A stretch of 7,465 nucleotides of DNA from Flavobacteriales bacterium (GTDB lineage: Bacteria > Bacteroidota > Bacteroidia > Flavobacteriales_D > CANHHI01), in contig CANHHI010000072.1 in assembly GCA_947460225.1 (NCBI GenBank), positions 1-7,465 of the forward strand. Direction: 5' to 3'. The position numbers and the translations under genes are program-made. The notes under the pieces are model-generated. The model made no database searches. It was not told where the DNA came from and saw only the letters and a list, made by a program, of their open reading frames with translations. Below are positions 1-5,992 of the stretch, in pieces (position 1 is the stretch's first letter; every line of letters starts with the position of its first letter).

Positions 1-1148
1 AAGGGGAGCATCAAAAAATCTAGGTTTTGCGCCAATTTTTCGGGAAATAAATGTAAACCTTGCAAAACATCATAAATTCTGTCTGCACCAAAAGATATGC
101 CTACGCCCGTTAAGCCTTTTTGCCCAAACACAGCGGTTAAATCGTCATAACGCCCGCCACCACACAAGCTACCGATTTCAAATGCGCTTGTTTTTACCTC
201 AAAAATACAACCTGTGTAATAGTTTAAGCCACGGGCAAGGGTCAAATCAAAAACAAGATTTCCTTTGTTTAAGCCCAGTTTTTTGGTGTGTTCAAAAATA
301 AAAGACAATTCGGCTACGCCTTTTTCAATTTCTGGGTGCGCAATTTTGGCAAGAAAATTTATTTTTTCTTCATGTTTATCCGATAAAGAGAGTATCTCGT
401 GGAGTAAGTTTGGGTTGTTTGCACCGAGTGCTTGTAGTTTTTCTATCACTTGGTCTTTGCCTATTTTATCTAAGCCATCTAAAATATGTACAAATTCAGT
501 AAAATTTTCAGATAAACCCAAATAATCCGCCAAACCTGCGAGAATTTTTCTGTTGTTTATGCAAATATTAAATTGCGGAATGCCCAAATTTGACAAGACT
601 TCATCAAAAATTTGTACAAAATCAACCTCGTGTACCAAAGACGCACTGCCTACCACGTCTGCATCGCATTGGTAAAACTCTTGGTATCTGCCTTTTTGGG
701 GGCGGTCGGCACGCCAAACCGCTTGAATTTGGTATCTTTTAAAAGGAAATTGCAATTTTTCCTTGTGTTGCACCACAAAACGGGCAAAAGGCACGGTTAA
801 ATCGTAACGCAAGGCTTTATCTGCAATGTGTTCGGTGAGGCGAGATAAGGTTTTTTTTTGCGCGCTATCCAAACCTTCGCTGGATTCTTGATAAAAAGCA
901 GGTTCTAAATTTTGTGGGCTACCTTTGAGGTAATTGCCCGAATTGAGTACCTTAAACATGAGTTTGTCGCCCTCGTCTCCGTATTTGCCCATCAAGGTAG
1001 ATAGACGCTCAAAGGCGGGTGTTTCTATGCGTGCAAAGCCGTATTTTTGATATACTTTTTCTATCGTCTCAAAAATATATTGCCTTTGTGCCATTTCCTC
1101 TGGCAAAAAATCTCGGGTGCCCTTGGGGTTTTGAAAAGTACTAGCCAT
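1..1148 (-). CDS. hisS: Histidyl-tRNA synthetase (partial, C-terminus beyond left edge)
   Basis: Class II aminoacyl-tRNA synthetase that activates histidine with ATP and charges tRNA-His in the cytoplasm. The reading frame is open from an ATG at 1146-1148 to the left edge, giving 382 residues. Class II motif 1 begins around GTRDFLP (10-16). Motif 2 covers RYDLTVPFAR (114-123) and RAD-PQ-GRYQEFYQCD (146-162). The histidine-specific signature LARGLNYYTG (304-313) carries the catalytic Arg306. The glycine-rich GSLCGGGRYDDL (326-337) and the motif 3 region GVGISFGADRI (348-358) follow. The C-terminal anticodon-binding domain, roughly 70-80 residues in the family, is missing only because the window ends. 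Residues 68-110 form a longer linker before motif 2 than in E. coli HisS, which I recall as usual for Bacteroidota homologues. It is transcribed away from the phosphodiesterase gene. Identity is very secure. Confidence 0.97.
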   Translation of the reverse strand, partial: MASTFQNPKGTRDFLPEEMAQRQYIFETIEKVYQKYGFARIETPAFERLSTLMGKYGDEGDKLMFKVLNSGNYLKGSPQNLEPAFYQESSEGLDSAQKKTLSRLTEHIADKALRYDLTVPFARFVVQHKEKLQFPFKRYQIQAVWRADRPQKGRYQEFYQCDADVVGSASLVHEVDFVQIFDEVLSNLGIPQFNICINNRKILAGLADYLGLSENFTEFVHILDGLDKIGKDQVIEKLQALGANNPNLLHEILSLSDKHEEKINFLAKIAHPEIEKGVAELSFIFEHTKKLGLNKGNLVFDLTLARGLNYYTGCIFEVKTSAFEIGSLCGGGRYDDLTAVFGQKGLTGVGISFGADRIYDVLQGLHLFPEKLAQNLDFLMLP

Positions 1149-1160
1149 AATTTTATACCA

Positions 1161-1168
1161 CAAATATA
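1161..1168 (-). promoter_or_regulatory. Candidate -7 promoter element of hisS
   Basis: On the minus strand this reads TATATTTG, a perfect match to the Bacteroidota -7 consensus TAnnTTTG. It ends 12 bases before the hisS ATG, so transcription would begin only about 5-8 bases upstream of the start codon, giving a nearly leaderless mRNA. No TTG lies at the expected -33 distance; only TTT or TTC is found 18-19 bases upstream. The call therefore rests on the -7 box and its position. Confidence 0.4.
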
Positions 1169-1213
1169 AGAAAAAAAGCCCGCTCTGAAAGCATTTTCTG
1201 GTGCATATTTTTC

Positions 1214-1345
1214 ACGGACACAGTCCGTTTAATCTGCACCTTCGGCGCAGGCGTTGTAGTCAATGGGCTTATTCAATACGCCCCTATATGTTGCGTGTGC
1301 CTTGCCTGAAAGATTGCGGATTAAAACAGGTTATGCCTGTGCAGG
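1214..1345. repeat. Hairpin cluster, probable dispersed intergenic repeat
   Basis: Four short inverted repeats follow each other. They are 1214-1228 (ACGGAC/GTCCGT, 3-base loop), 1234-1250 (CTGCaCC/GGcGCAG, one mismatch, TTC loop), 1265-1283 (GGGCtTAT/ATAcGCCC, one mismatch) and 1326-1340 (ACAGG/CCTGT). The last can re-pair, since CCTG at 1336-1339 also complements CAGG at 1342-1345. The third hairpin followed by CCTA resembles, from memory, widespread intergenic repeats of the form GGGCGTATTGCATACGCCCCTAC. The region is more GC-rich than the flanking bases. No protein is encoded in a convincing way. The boundaries are approximate, and a structured leader RNA is an alternative. Confidence 0.45.
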
Positions 1346-1472
1346 GTTCAATTTCATCTTGCAAAAAATACTTTGCGATAAAACATCTCGTGCTGGCTTT
1401 TAAAACCTATTTTTCTTGCAAAATTTCCTAAAAAAATATAACTTGCAATTTCAACAATTTTTTCATCATTTT

Positions 1473-2450
1473 ATGCGTAACAAAAATTTTATCCTTTCGG
1501 GGATTTGTATCTTGGTAGCACAGGGAGTGCTGCTGAGTGCGTGTGCTAAAAACTCAGTGGCAAAGACCATTGAAGAGCAAACAGGACAAACAAAAACCAC
1601 TAAACGCAAGCAGTTCTTAGTGATAGGAATTGATGGTTTGACTTACAGCGTATTGCAAACCTTGCAGGAGCAGTATAAACAAACCCGCTTGCGTGCTTTT
1701 GATAGTCTAGCCAATGAGGGCATTTCTATTAAAGCGATGATTAGACATGGCGAACCCACGTGGTCGGCTCCAGGTTGGGCAACTTCTTTGACTGGAAATT
1801 GGGTGGAAAAGCATGGCATTAGCAGCAATACTTACAATCCAGCTGACTTGCAAAGACCTACTATTTTTGCCGTTTTGAGTGCATGGAAACCAGAGTATTT
1901 GACCGTTGGTTATGCGGGCTGGACGAGCACAGATGGCTTGATGAGTGCGCCCAATAAAGTGCCTAGTATCAAAAAAGCCATGTTTACCTCGGCTACGGGT
2001 AGTGGTATAGATAGTTACACGGTCAGAATGACAGACGAGGTGATTAAAAACTTGCAAGTGTATCAAACGACTTCCATGTATATTTTTATGCACTATAAAC
2101 AAGTTGATGCGCTTGCCCACCAGTTTGGCTATGGAGATTTATACAACAGAGCAGTTTTAGAAATAGGAGATAATATCAAACGCTTGTGTCAAGCCATTAG
2201 CAATCGAACGCATTATGCCGAGGAAGATTGGACGGTGGTTATTTACACAGACCACGGCAGACAGCCTTCTGGATTTGATCATGGGGGAGACACAGAGGTG
2301 GAGCGCACGTCTTTTTTGATTTCAAACAAGAAATTAACTGCGCAAAATTCTGTTGATTTTGTGGAAATTCCTAGGTTGATATTGAACCAGTTTGACAAGG
2401 ATATTTTTGGCAATTCTATGGCGACACATTTGCCTATATCGTCATACTAA
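1473..2450 (+). CDS. Alkaline-phosphatase-superfamily phosphodiesterase-like lipoprotein
   Basis: Predicted metal-dependent hydrolase of phosphate (or sulfate) esters, anchored by lipid outside the inner membrane. The ATG at 1473 gives 325 residues. A TTG start at 1416 would add 19 residues ahead of a normal signal peptide and is less likely. Residues 1-23 are a lipoprotein signal with lipobox LLSAC, and Cys24 would be lipidated. Superfamily landmarks appear in order: VIGIDG with metal ligand Asp54; a TWSAPGWATSLTG segment where Ser98 aligns with the nucleophile Thr of nucleotide pyrophosphatases; KQVDALAHQFG with Asp212 and His216; YTDHGR with Asp260 and His261; and DHGG with His270. Only 8 residues separate the DH pair from the last His, so the core is compact. 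The substrate is unknown. The gene is divergent from hisS, and its stop codon overlaps that of convergent comEC. Confidence 0.85.
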   Translation: MRNKNFILSGICILVAQGVLLSACAKNSVAKTIEEQTGQTKTTKRKQFLVIGIDGLTYSVLQTLQEQYKQTRLRAFDSLANEGISIKAMIRHGEPTWSAPGWATSLTGNWVEKHGISSNTYNPADLQRPTIFAVLSAWKPEYLTVGYAGWTSTDGLMSAPNKVPSIKKAMFTSATGSGIDSYTVRMTDEVIKNLQVYQTTSMYIFMHYKQVDALAHQFGYGDLYNRAVLEIGDNIKRLCQAISNRTHYAEEDWTVVIYTDHGRQPSGFDHGGDTEVERTSFLISNKKLTAQNSVDFVEIPRLILNQFDKDIFGNSMATHLPISSY

Positions 2451-4537
2451 TTGAGTACGTTAAAAGTGCCTTGTTTTAACAGATAGTGTATTTCTACGTT
2501 TAAGGATTTTGCCTGGGCATCATACCATTTGTGGTGTTTCTGTGGTAAGTTTGCGGATAATACGACTTTTTCAAAAGGAATTTTTGTGTGCAATTCTTGG
2601 AGAGAAATGCGCTCCGTGCTTGTTATCCAAACAATGGTTTTTTCTTGCCATTGTTTGGGTAGCAAGTTTTTTACTTCTGTGGGGTGATTGATTTTAAGCA
2701 CGCCATGTATTGGAAATAAAAATAAGTTTTCTTGCTTGTAAAATCTGTTTTGTACAAGCATTTTATCGTCGTGGTAAAGGGTGTCGGTGATTTTGGGCGC
2801 AACATTTTGATACTTTGCGAGTTTTTGCAACATTTTTTGTTTATTTTCTGCTTTGCCATTTTGGCTGGAAAACAAGTATTTTTCTTGGTTATCTATGTAT
2901 ATTAAAAAATCTTCGCCCCCCGTACTGGCAATAAAAACTTGCTCTTTCATTTGGTATTGCCACCACCATTGGCTACTTTGCAGGCAAGCGAGCAAAAAAA
3001 TAGCGGATAAAAGCAATTTAAACCTTTGCGTTTGCCAAGATTGATACAGCAGGATAATAGCTGTATAAAGCAATACAATTTCCGCCAAATGATTGATTTG
3101 CCAACGTATATTTAAAAAACTGAATTGTTCTAGCCAAAAAACACCTTTGAGCATGATTTGACAAAGCATGGTAATATATTTGCCCAAAAACTGTGCAATT
3201 TGCATGGAGAAAAAACTGCAAAAAAGCGCACATAAAGTCAGAGGAAGCATTGCTGTGGCTAGTAAAATTACAAAAGGATTGATGAGCCAAAAAAGCACGG
3301 GAAATTTTTTAAAATAATAAAAAACCAAGGGCAAAATGCCCGCTTGCGAAGCAAAACCAACGTTGTTTAAATTCCAAAACCAATGGGCTATTTTATTTTT
3401 AAAGGCGTATAAACTATTTAGTTTTTCCAGCACGGTGAGTATGCCAATGACTGCGCCATAACTCAGCTGGAATCCAACACTGAACAGTTGCAAAGGATTA
3501 AAACAGAGCAAAATGATGGCAGACAAATAAACCACTTCTAGTGCCGTGTAGGGAATTTTGCGCCATTGCAAGTATTTGAAAATGCTATACATGCCTGCAC
3601 AACGCAAAACAGAATCTGAAAAACCCGTGATGCCTGCATAAGTCCATATCAATAGGAGTGTTACAATTTCTATAAAAACACCTGCTTTTTTGATGCGCTT
3701 AAAAGGTTTTGCCAACAGGGCAATAAGCCAGGCAAAAATGCCAATATGTAAACCAGAAACTGCCAAAACGTGTATGGCGCCTGTTTCAGAGAATGCGTTT
3801 TTTATATTCGCACTGAGTTTGGATTTTTCCCCAAGCACCAAAGCATTGAGCAGGGCTTCACTTTCTGGGTTTGGAATAATTTTATGCAGTACTTTGCTGG
3901 CTTTTTGTTGCAGACGCAAGGCGGTAAAGGCTAGACTCGTTCGGTGTTGGGGTATATGAACGAAATGCTCTTTAGCAATAAATTGTTGGGCGAAAATATT
4001 TTGTTCCCGCAAGTATTTGGCATAATCAAAATCGTCCAATATATCTTTTTGTGGAAGTGGTTTTGGGTTAAATGGAAATACCAAAAAATCGCCAATTTGC
4101 ATGTTTTGATTTTGTTCTGTTTTCACTATGGAAACAAGCAAATCGCCCTTGATTTTATGGGTATTGCCCAGTGTGTCTTTGCCTTGCACAAGGCGCAGGT
4201 GCATAGATATTCTTTTGGTTTGCACTTTCGGCGTGCTGATAATTTGCGCCATCACATTTTCTTTGCTGGGTTTGCTGTTTAGGTAGTGCGCTGGGTTTTG
4301 CTTTTGGTCTTGAAAACGCAGATAGGCAAAAAAAGCAAAGCAAAAAGCCATGCCAAAAGATAGGCTTAGCGTGTAGAAATAGCCCATTTGTCCCCAAGCG
4401 TAAACGAGTAAAACAATACCCAATACAAAGCCAACAAAACAAATAGCATAAGAAGGCTGTACGCCTTGGTAATACAAAAAAGTACTGCTCGCCATCATCA
4501 GCAGTGTTTTCACAAAACGATGTTCCAAAAAACGCAT
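2447..4537 (-). CDS. comEC: ComEC/Rec2-type competence channel protein
   Basis: Polytopic inner-membrane protein expected to form the channel that carries single-stranded DNA into the cytoplasm during natural transformation. Of 696 residues, about 12-73 form N-terminal membrane segments. Residues 75-200 look like the extracytoplasmic DUF4131/OB-like part. Residues 225-500 are the Competence domain, containing the hallmark ETGAIHVLAVSGLHIG (251-266) and SVGFQLSYGA (353-362), with many hydrophobic helices. The tail from about 530 to 696 occupies the place of the metallo-beta-lactamase-like domain of longer ComEC proteins, but I see no HxHxDH motif, so nuclease activity is doubtful. Its ATG (4535-4537) directly follows the U-tract of the upstream gene's terminator. 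Met14 and Met15 are alternative starts just before a hydrophobic segment. No other competence gene is in the window. DNA transport is inferred from the family. Confidence 0.93.
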   Translation of the reverse strand: MRFLEHRFVKTLLMMASSTFLYYQGVQPSYAICFVGFVLGIVLLVYAWGQMGYFYTLSLSFGMAFCFAFFAYLRFQDQKQNPAHYLNSKPSKENVMAQIISTPKVQTKRISMHLRLVQGKDTLGNTHKIKGDLLVSIVKTEQNQNMQIGDFLVFPFNPKPLPQKDILDDFDYAKYLREQNIFAQQFIAKEHFVHIPQHRTSLAFTALRLQQKASKVLHKIIPNPESEALLNALVLGEKSKLSANIKNAFSETGAIHVLAVSGLHIGIFAWLIALLAKPFKRIKKAGVFIEIVTLLLIWTYAGITGFSDSVLRCAGMYSIFKYLQWRKIPYTALEVVYLSAIILLCFNPLQLFSVGFQLSYGAVIGILTVLEKLNSLYAFKNKIAHWFWNLNNVGFASQAGILPLVFYYFKKFPVLFWLINPFVILLATAMLPLTLCALFCSFFSMQIAQFLGKYITMLCQIMLKGVFWLEQFSFLNIRWQINHLAEIVLLYTAIILLYQSWQTQRFKLLLSAIFLLACLQSSQWWWQYQMKEQVFIASTGGEDFLIYIDNQEKYLFSSQNGKAENKQKMLQKLAKYQNVAPKITDTLYHDDKMLVQNRFYKQENLFLFPIHGVLKINHPTEVKNLLPKQWQEKTIVWITSTERISLQELHTKIPFEKVVLSANLPQKHHKWYDAQAKSLNVEIHYLLKQGTFNVLN

Positions 4538-4561
4538 AAAAAAACCTCCCTATTTGGGAGG
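4538..4561 (-). terminator. Intrinsic terminator of the GLUG lipoprotein gene
   Basis: On the minus strand a perfect 6-bp stem CCTCCC/GGGAGG (arms 4561-4556 and 4550-4545, 5-base loop) is followed by seven Ts (4544-4538). It starts 21 bases after the stop codon of the lipoprotein gene at 4583, so it should end that transcript. There is no T-run on the plus-strand side. Its last T abuts the A of the comEC ATG. Confidence 0.85.
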
Positions 4562-4590
4562 CTAATATATGAATTTTTTGGGTTATTCAA
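4562..4590 (-). promoter_or_regulatory. Candidate comEC promoter overlapping the upstream stop and terminator
   Basis: On the minus strand TTG (4590-4588), an 18-base spacer and TATATTAG (4569-4562) match the Bacteroidota -33/-7 pattern TTG / TAnnTTTG with one mismatch in the -7 box. The -33 box overlaps the last codons of the lipoprotein gene. Initiation would fall around 4554-4557, inside the terminator hairpin, so the new RNA would lack most of the 5' arm and could not form the terminator. This is a pattern match only, in AT-rich DNA where chance matches are frequent. Confidence 0.35.
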
Positions 4591-5863
4591 AAAATAATGT
4601 ATTATCTGATTTAAAAAACTTTCCTGTTTTATATAAGTCGCTGTCTAATAAATCTTTGATTTCTTTTGGAATAACTGAAGATAATAAGTTAGGAGAAGGA
4701 TTTAAATTACTAGCATTATTTTTATCACCTATAACCAATTGGTTATTTATAGCAATGGAACCGCTACCAGATAAAAGCATGTTACCGTTACCCCCTTTGT
4801 TTATGATTTTTTCCGCATAATTTCTTTCTATGCTATTTGCAGCAGCCCTGCTATTTACATTGTCACCTACGAGTGCACCATATTTGTTATTTGCCTCATA
4901 AATAGTTAGGTCGTTTACATAAGAAAGTTTTAATTCACCTTTGTTGTTACTACCAACAATTCCACCGACTTTATTATCGCCAGCAATAGCAGCATTTTTA
5001 ACGCTATTGAAATAAATCTTCCCATCGTTGCTACCGCATACTATTCCTACGTTATTACCATTGCGAACATCAGCATTGTTAATAGAAACATTCATAATAA
5101 TTCCAAGATTTTCACCAGCTACAACGCCTATATTATTGGTTGTTTTATCCCCTCTAAGTTTAGGGCTTTCTATGTATAAGTTCAAAACAACTGCATTTGT
5201 CAACAGCTTTGTGAATAATCCTGTGTTGCCACTCTCGTAGGATCCCGCTATGTTTAATCCTCTTATCTTTTTCTGTTCCTCATCATTATATTTGCCATTA
5301 TAAGACCCATTGAATTCAAAAGGTGTAAAGCCTTCGTATAGCGTTATATCATTGACTTGTTCGTAGTCACCCTTATCATCTAGTTCAATTCCTGCAAAAT
5401 CACTTTCGTTGCGAATTTCATATTGAGTATGCTTAACTTTTGCTTCGCCACTTTTACTTGAACTATTTATTTTTACGATTACGTCTTTTTTAAAGAAATC
5501 TTTTTCATTTGTAATATTTTTACCTCCTCTTGAATTTAATTCATAACAAGTTTTTATCTCAAATTCTATCACGTATTTTTTTTCTTCTGTAAATTTTCCT
5601 TTGTAGAAGCAACCTTTTTTAGTCAAAGGTACACCGTCTATGGTAAGTTCTAAATTTACCTCTTCTTCCACTTTTCTATTGGAAATAACTTTGACACCAA
5701 AACCTTCTCTAATATCACCAGCACCTAAAAACCCAGTTACTTTGGTGTTTATCTTGATGTCATAAGCACTATTGGCTTGCGTCTTCTTTTTTCTGCAAGC
5801 AGTTTCAAAAGCCAGCAAAACGGGTAATAGCACCCAAAGTTTGTTTATTTTTTTTGTATTCAT
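4583..5863 (-). CDS. Putative lipoprotein with GLUG-like repeats
   Basis: A predicted envelope lipoprotein of 426 residues, function unknown. Residues 1-22 form a lysine-rich then hydrophobic signal peptide ending FETAC; Cys23 is the likely lipidation site, although Glu at -3 is a relaxed lipobox. RKKK follows the Cys, unlike the acidic export signal of surface lipoproteins in some Flavobacteriia. Residues 33-145 look beta-rich and are unrecognised, with Cys85 and Cys106 possibly paired. Residues 147-205 resemble the entry segment of GLUG proteins (aspartate-rich, then FNGSYNGKY and IRGLNI). Residues 212-340 contain repeats around IGVVAG, VGIVCG, VGGIVG and YGALVG, consistent with a right-handed beta-helix. 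Such folds often occur in adhesins or secreted surface proteins, but no role can be assigned. Leucine is mainly TTA and glycine often GGT, unlike its neighbours. It has its own candidate promoter and a terminator, so it is probably transcribed alone. Confidence 0.85.
   Translation of the reverse strand: MNTKKINKLWVLLPVLLAFETACRKKKTQANSAYDIKINTKVTGFLGAGDIREGFGVKVISNRKVEEEVNLELTIDGVPLTKKGCFYKGKFTEEKKYVIEFEIKTCYELNSRGGKNITNEKDFFKKDVIVKINSSSKSGEAKVKHTQYEIRNESDFAGIELDDKGDYEQVNDITLYEGFTPFEFNGSYNGKYNDEEQKKIRGLNIAGSYESGNTGLFTKLLTNAVVLNLYIESPKLRGDKTTNNIGVVAGENLGIIMNVSINNADVRNGNNVGIVCGSNDGKIYFNSVKNAAIAGDNKVGGIVGSNNKGELKLSYVNDLTIYEANNKYGALVGDNVNSRAAANSIERNYAEKIINKGGNGNMLLSGSGSIAINNQLVIGDKNNASNLNPSPNLLSSVIPKEIKDLLDSDLYKTGKFFKSDNTLFFE
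4844..5230 (-). repeat. GLUG-like tandem protein repeats within the lipoprotein
   Basis: This segment encodes residues 212-340 of the lipoprotein. Glycines in equivalent positions occur at 215, 246, 273, 300 and 329, so the spacing is 31, 27, 27 and 29 residues. Each is set in an N-x-hydrophobic-G-hydrophobic-hydrophobic-x-G context, followed by an Asn/Asp-rich turn. The DNA copies are diverged, so this is an old protein repeat rather than a recent tandem duplication. Confidence 0.7.
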
Positions 5864-5882
5864 TTTGTTTTTACACTATAAC

Positions 5883-5930
5883 CTGATTGCAAAGTACGTA
5901 AATATCCAAGCATAAAGCATCTGATTGCAA
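5883..5930. repeat. Pair of 10-base direct repeats flanking the candidate promoter
   Basis: CTGATTGCAA occurs perfectly at 5883-5892 and again at 5921-5930, with starts 38 bases apart. One copy sits over the -33 region and the other just downstream of the expected transcription start. The upstream copy is also part of the inverted repeat ATTGC-AA-GCAAT at 5924-5935. The arrangement could be a pair of operator sites, but no regulator is known and the function is a guess. Confidence 0.3.
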
Positions 5931-5934
5931 GCAA
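5907..5934 (-). promoter_or_regulatory. Candidate promoter of the GLUG lipoprotein gene
   Basis: On the minus strand TTG (5934-5932), a 17-base spacer and TATGCTTG (5914-5907) match the Bacteroidota -33/-7 pattern with one mismatch in the -7 box. Initiation would fall near 5900, leaving an untranslated leader of roughly 35-40 bases before the ATG at 5863. The -33 box lies inside the inverted repeat ATTGC-AA-GCAAT (5924-5935). Confidence 0.35.
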
Positions 5935-5992
5935 TTTATTTTTCACTATGGTTTTCAACATTTTTTTTGTTTTTTATAGCAATTGCAATGCT

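Larger units (their letters stand above)
1149..1472. other. Gene-free divergent intergenic region
   Basis: This stretch of about 324 bases separates divergent hisS (minus) and the phosphodiesterase lipoprotein gene (plus). It holds the candidate hisS -7 box at 1161-1168 and a cluster of small hairpins at about 1214-1340. The remainder, up to the ATG at 1473, is AT-rich and shows no RNA gene. A GTG-started 76-codon frame over 1201-1431 has an implausible basic, Cys-rich composition and covers the hairpins, so I do not call it a gene. The phosphodiesterase promoter should lie in the last 100 bases, but I find no convincing match. Confidence 0.7.

Noticed and set aside
1171..1186. GC-rich string followed by a T-run on the minus strand upstream of hisS as a terminator
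   Set aside because: The GCGGGC segment before the Ts has no matching upstream arm, so no stem can form.
1201..1431. GTG-started 76-codon open frame on the plus strand
   Set aside because: It lies over the hairpin cluster, its product is Cys/Arg-rich with no family resemblance, and it runs past the TTG alternative start of the phosphodiesterase gene. The open frame is best explained by repeat DNA.
1416..1445. TTG-N20-TAACTTGC as a promoter for the phosphodiesterase gene
   Set aside because: The -7 part matches only four of the six informative positions of TAnnTTTG, and similar strings are common in this AT-rich stretch.
1416..1472. TTG start at 1416 adding 19 residues to the phosphodiesterase lipoprotein
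   Set aside because: The ATG at 1473 gives a textbook lipoprotein signal with Cys at position 24. The extra residues would put a polar, aromatic stretch ahead of it.
1707..2120. 137-codon minus-strand open frame inside the phosphodiesterase gene
   Set aside because: It is fully antisense to a gene with clear active-site motifs, and its translation shows no domain or signal; it is a shadow frame.
3944..4282. 112-codon plus-strand open frame inside comEC
   Set aside because: It is antisense to the conserved ComEC N-terminal half and has no independent support.
5978..5992. AGCA/TGCT inverted repeat just after the M61 stop codon as a terminator
   Set aside because: The stem is only 4 bp of mostly weak pairs and is followed on the minus strand by an A-rich rather than T-rich run.
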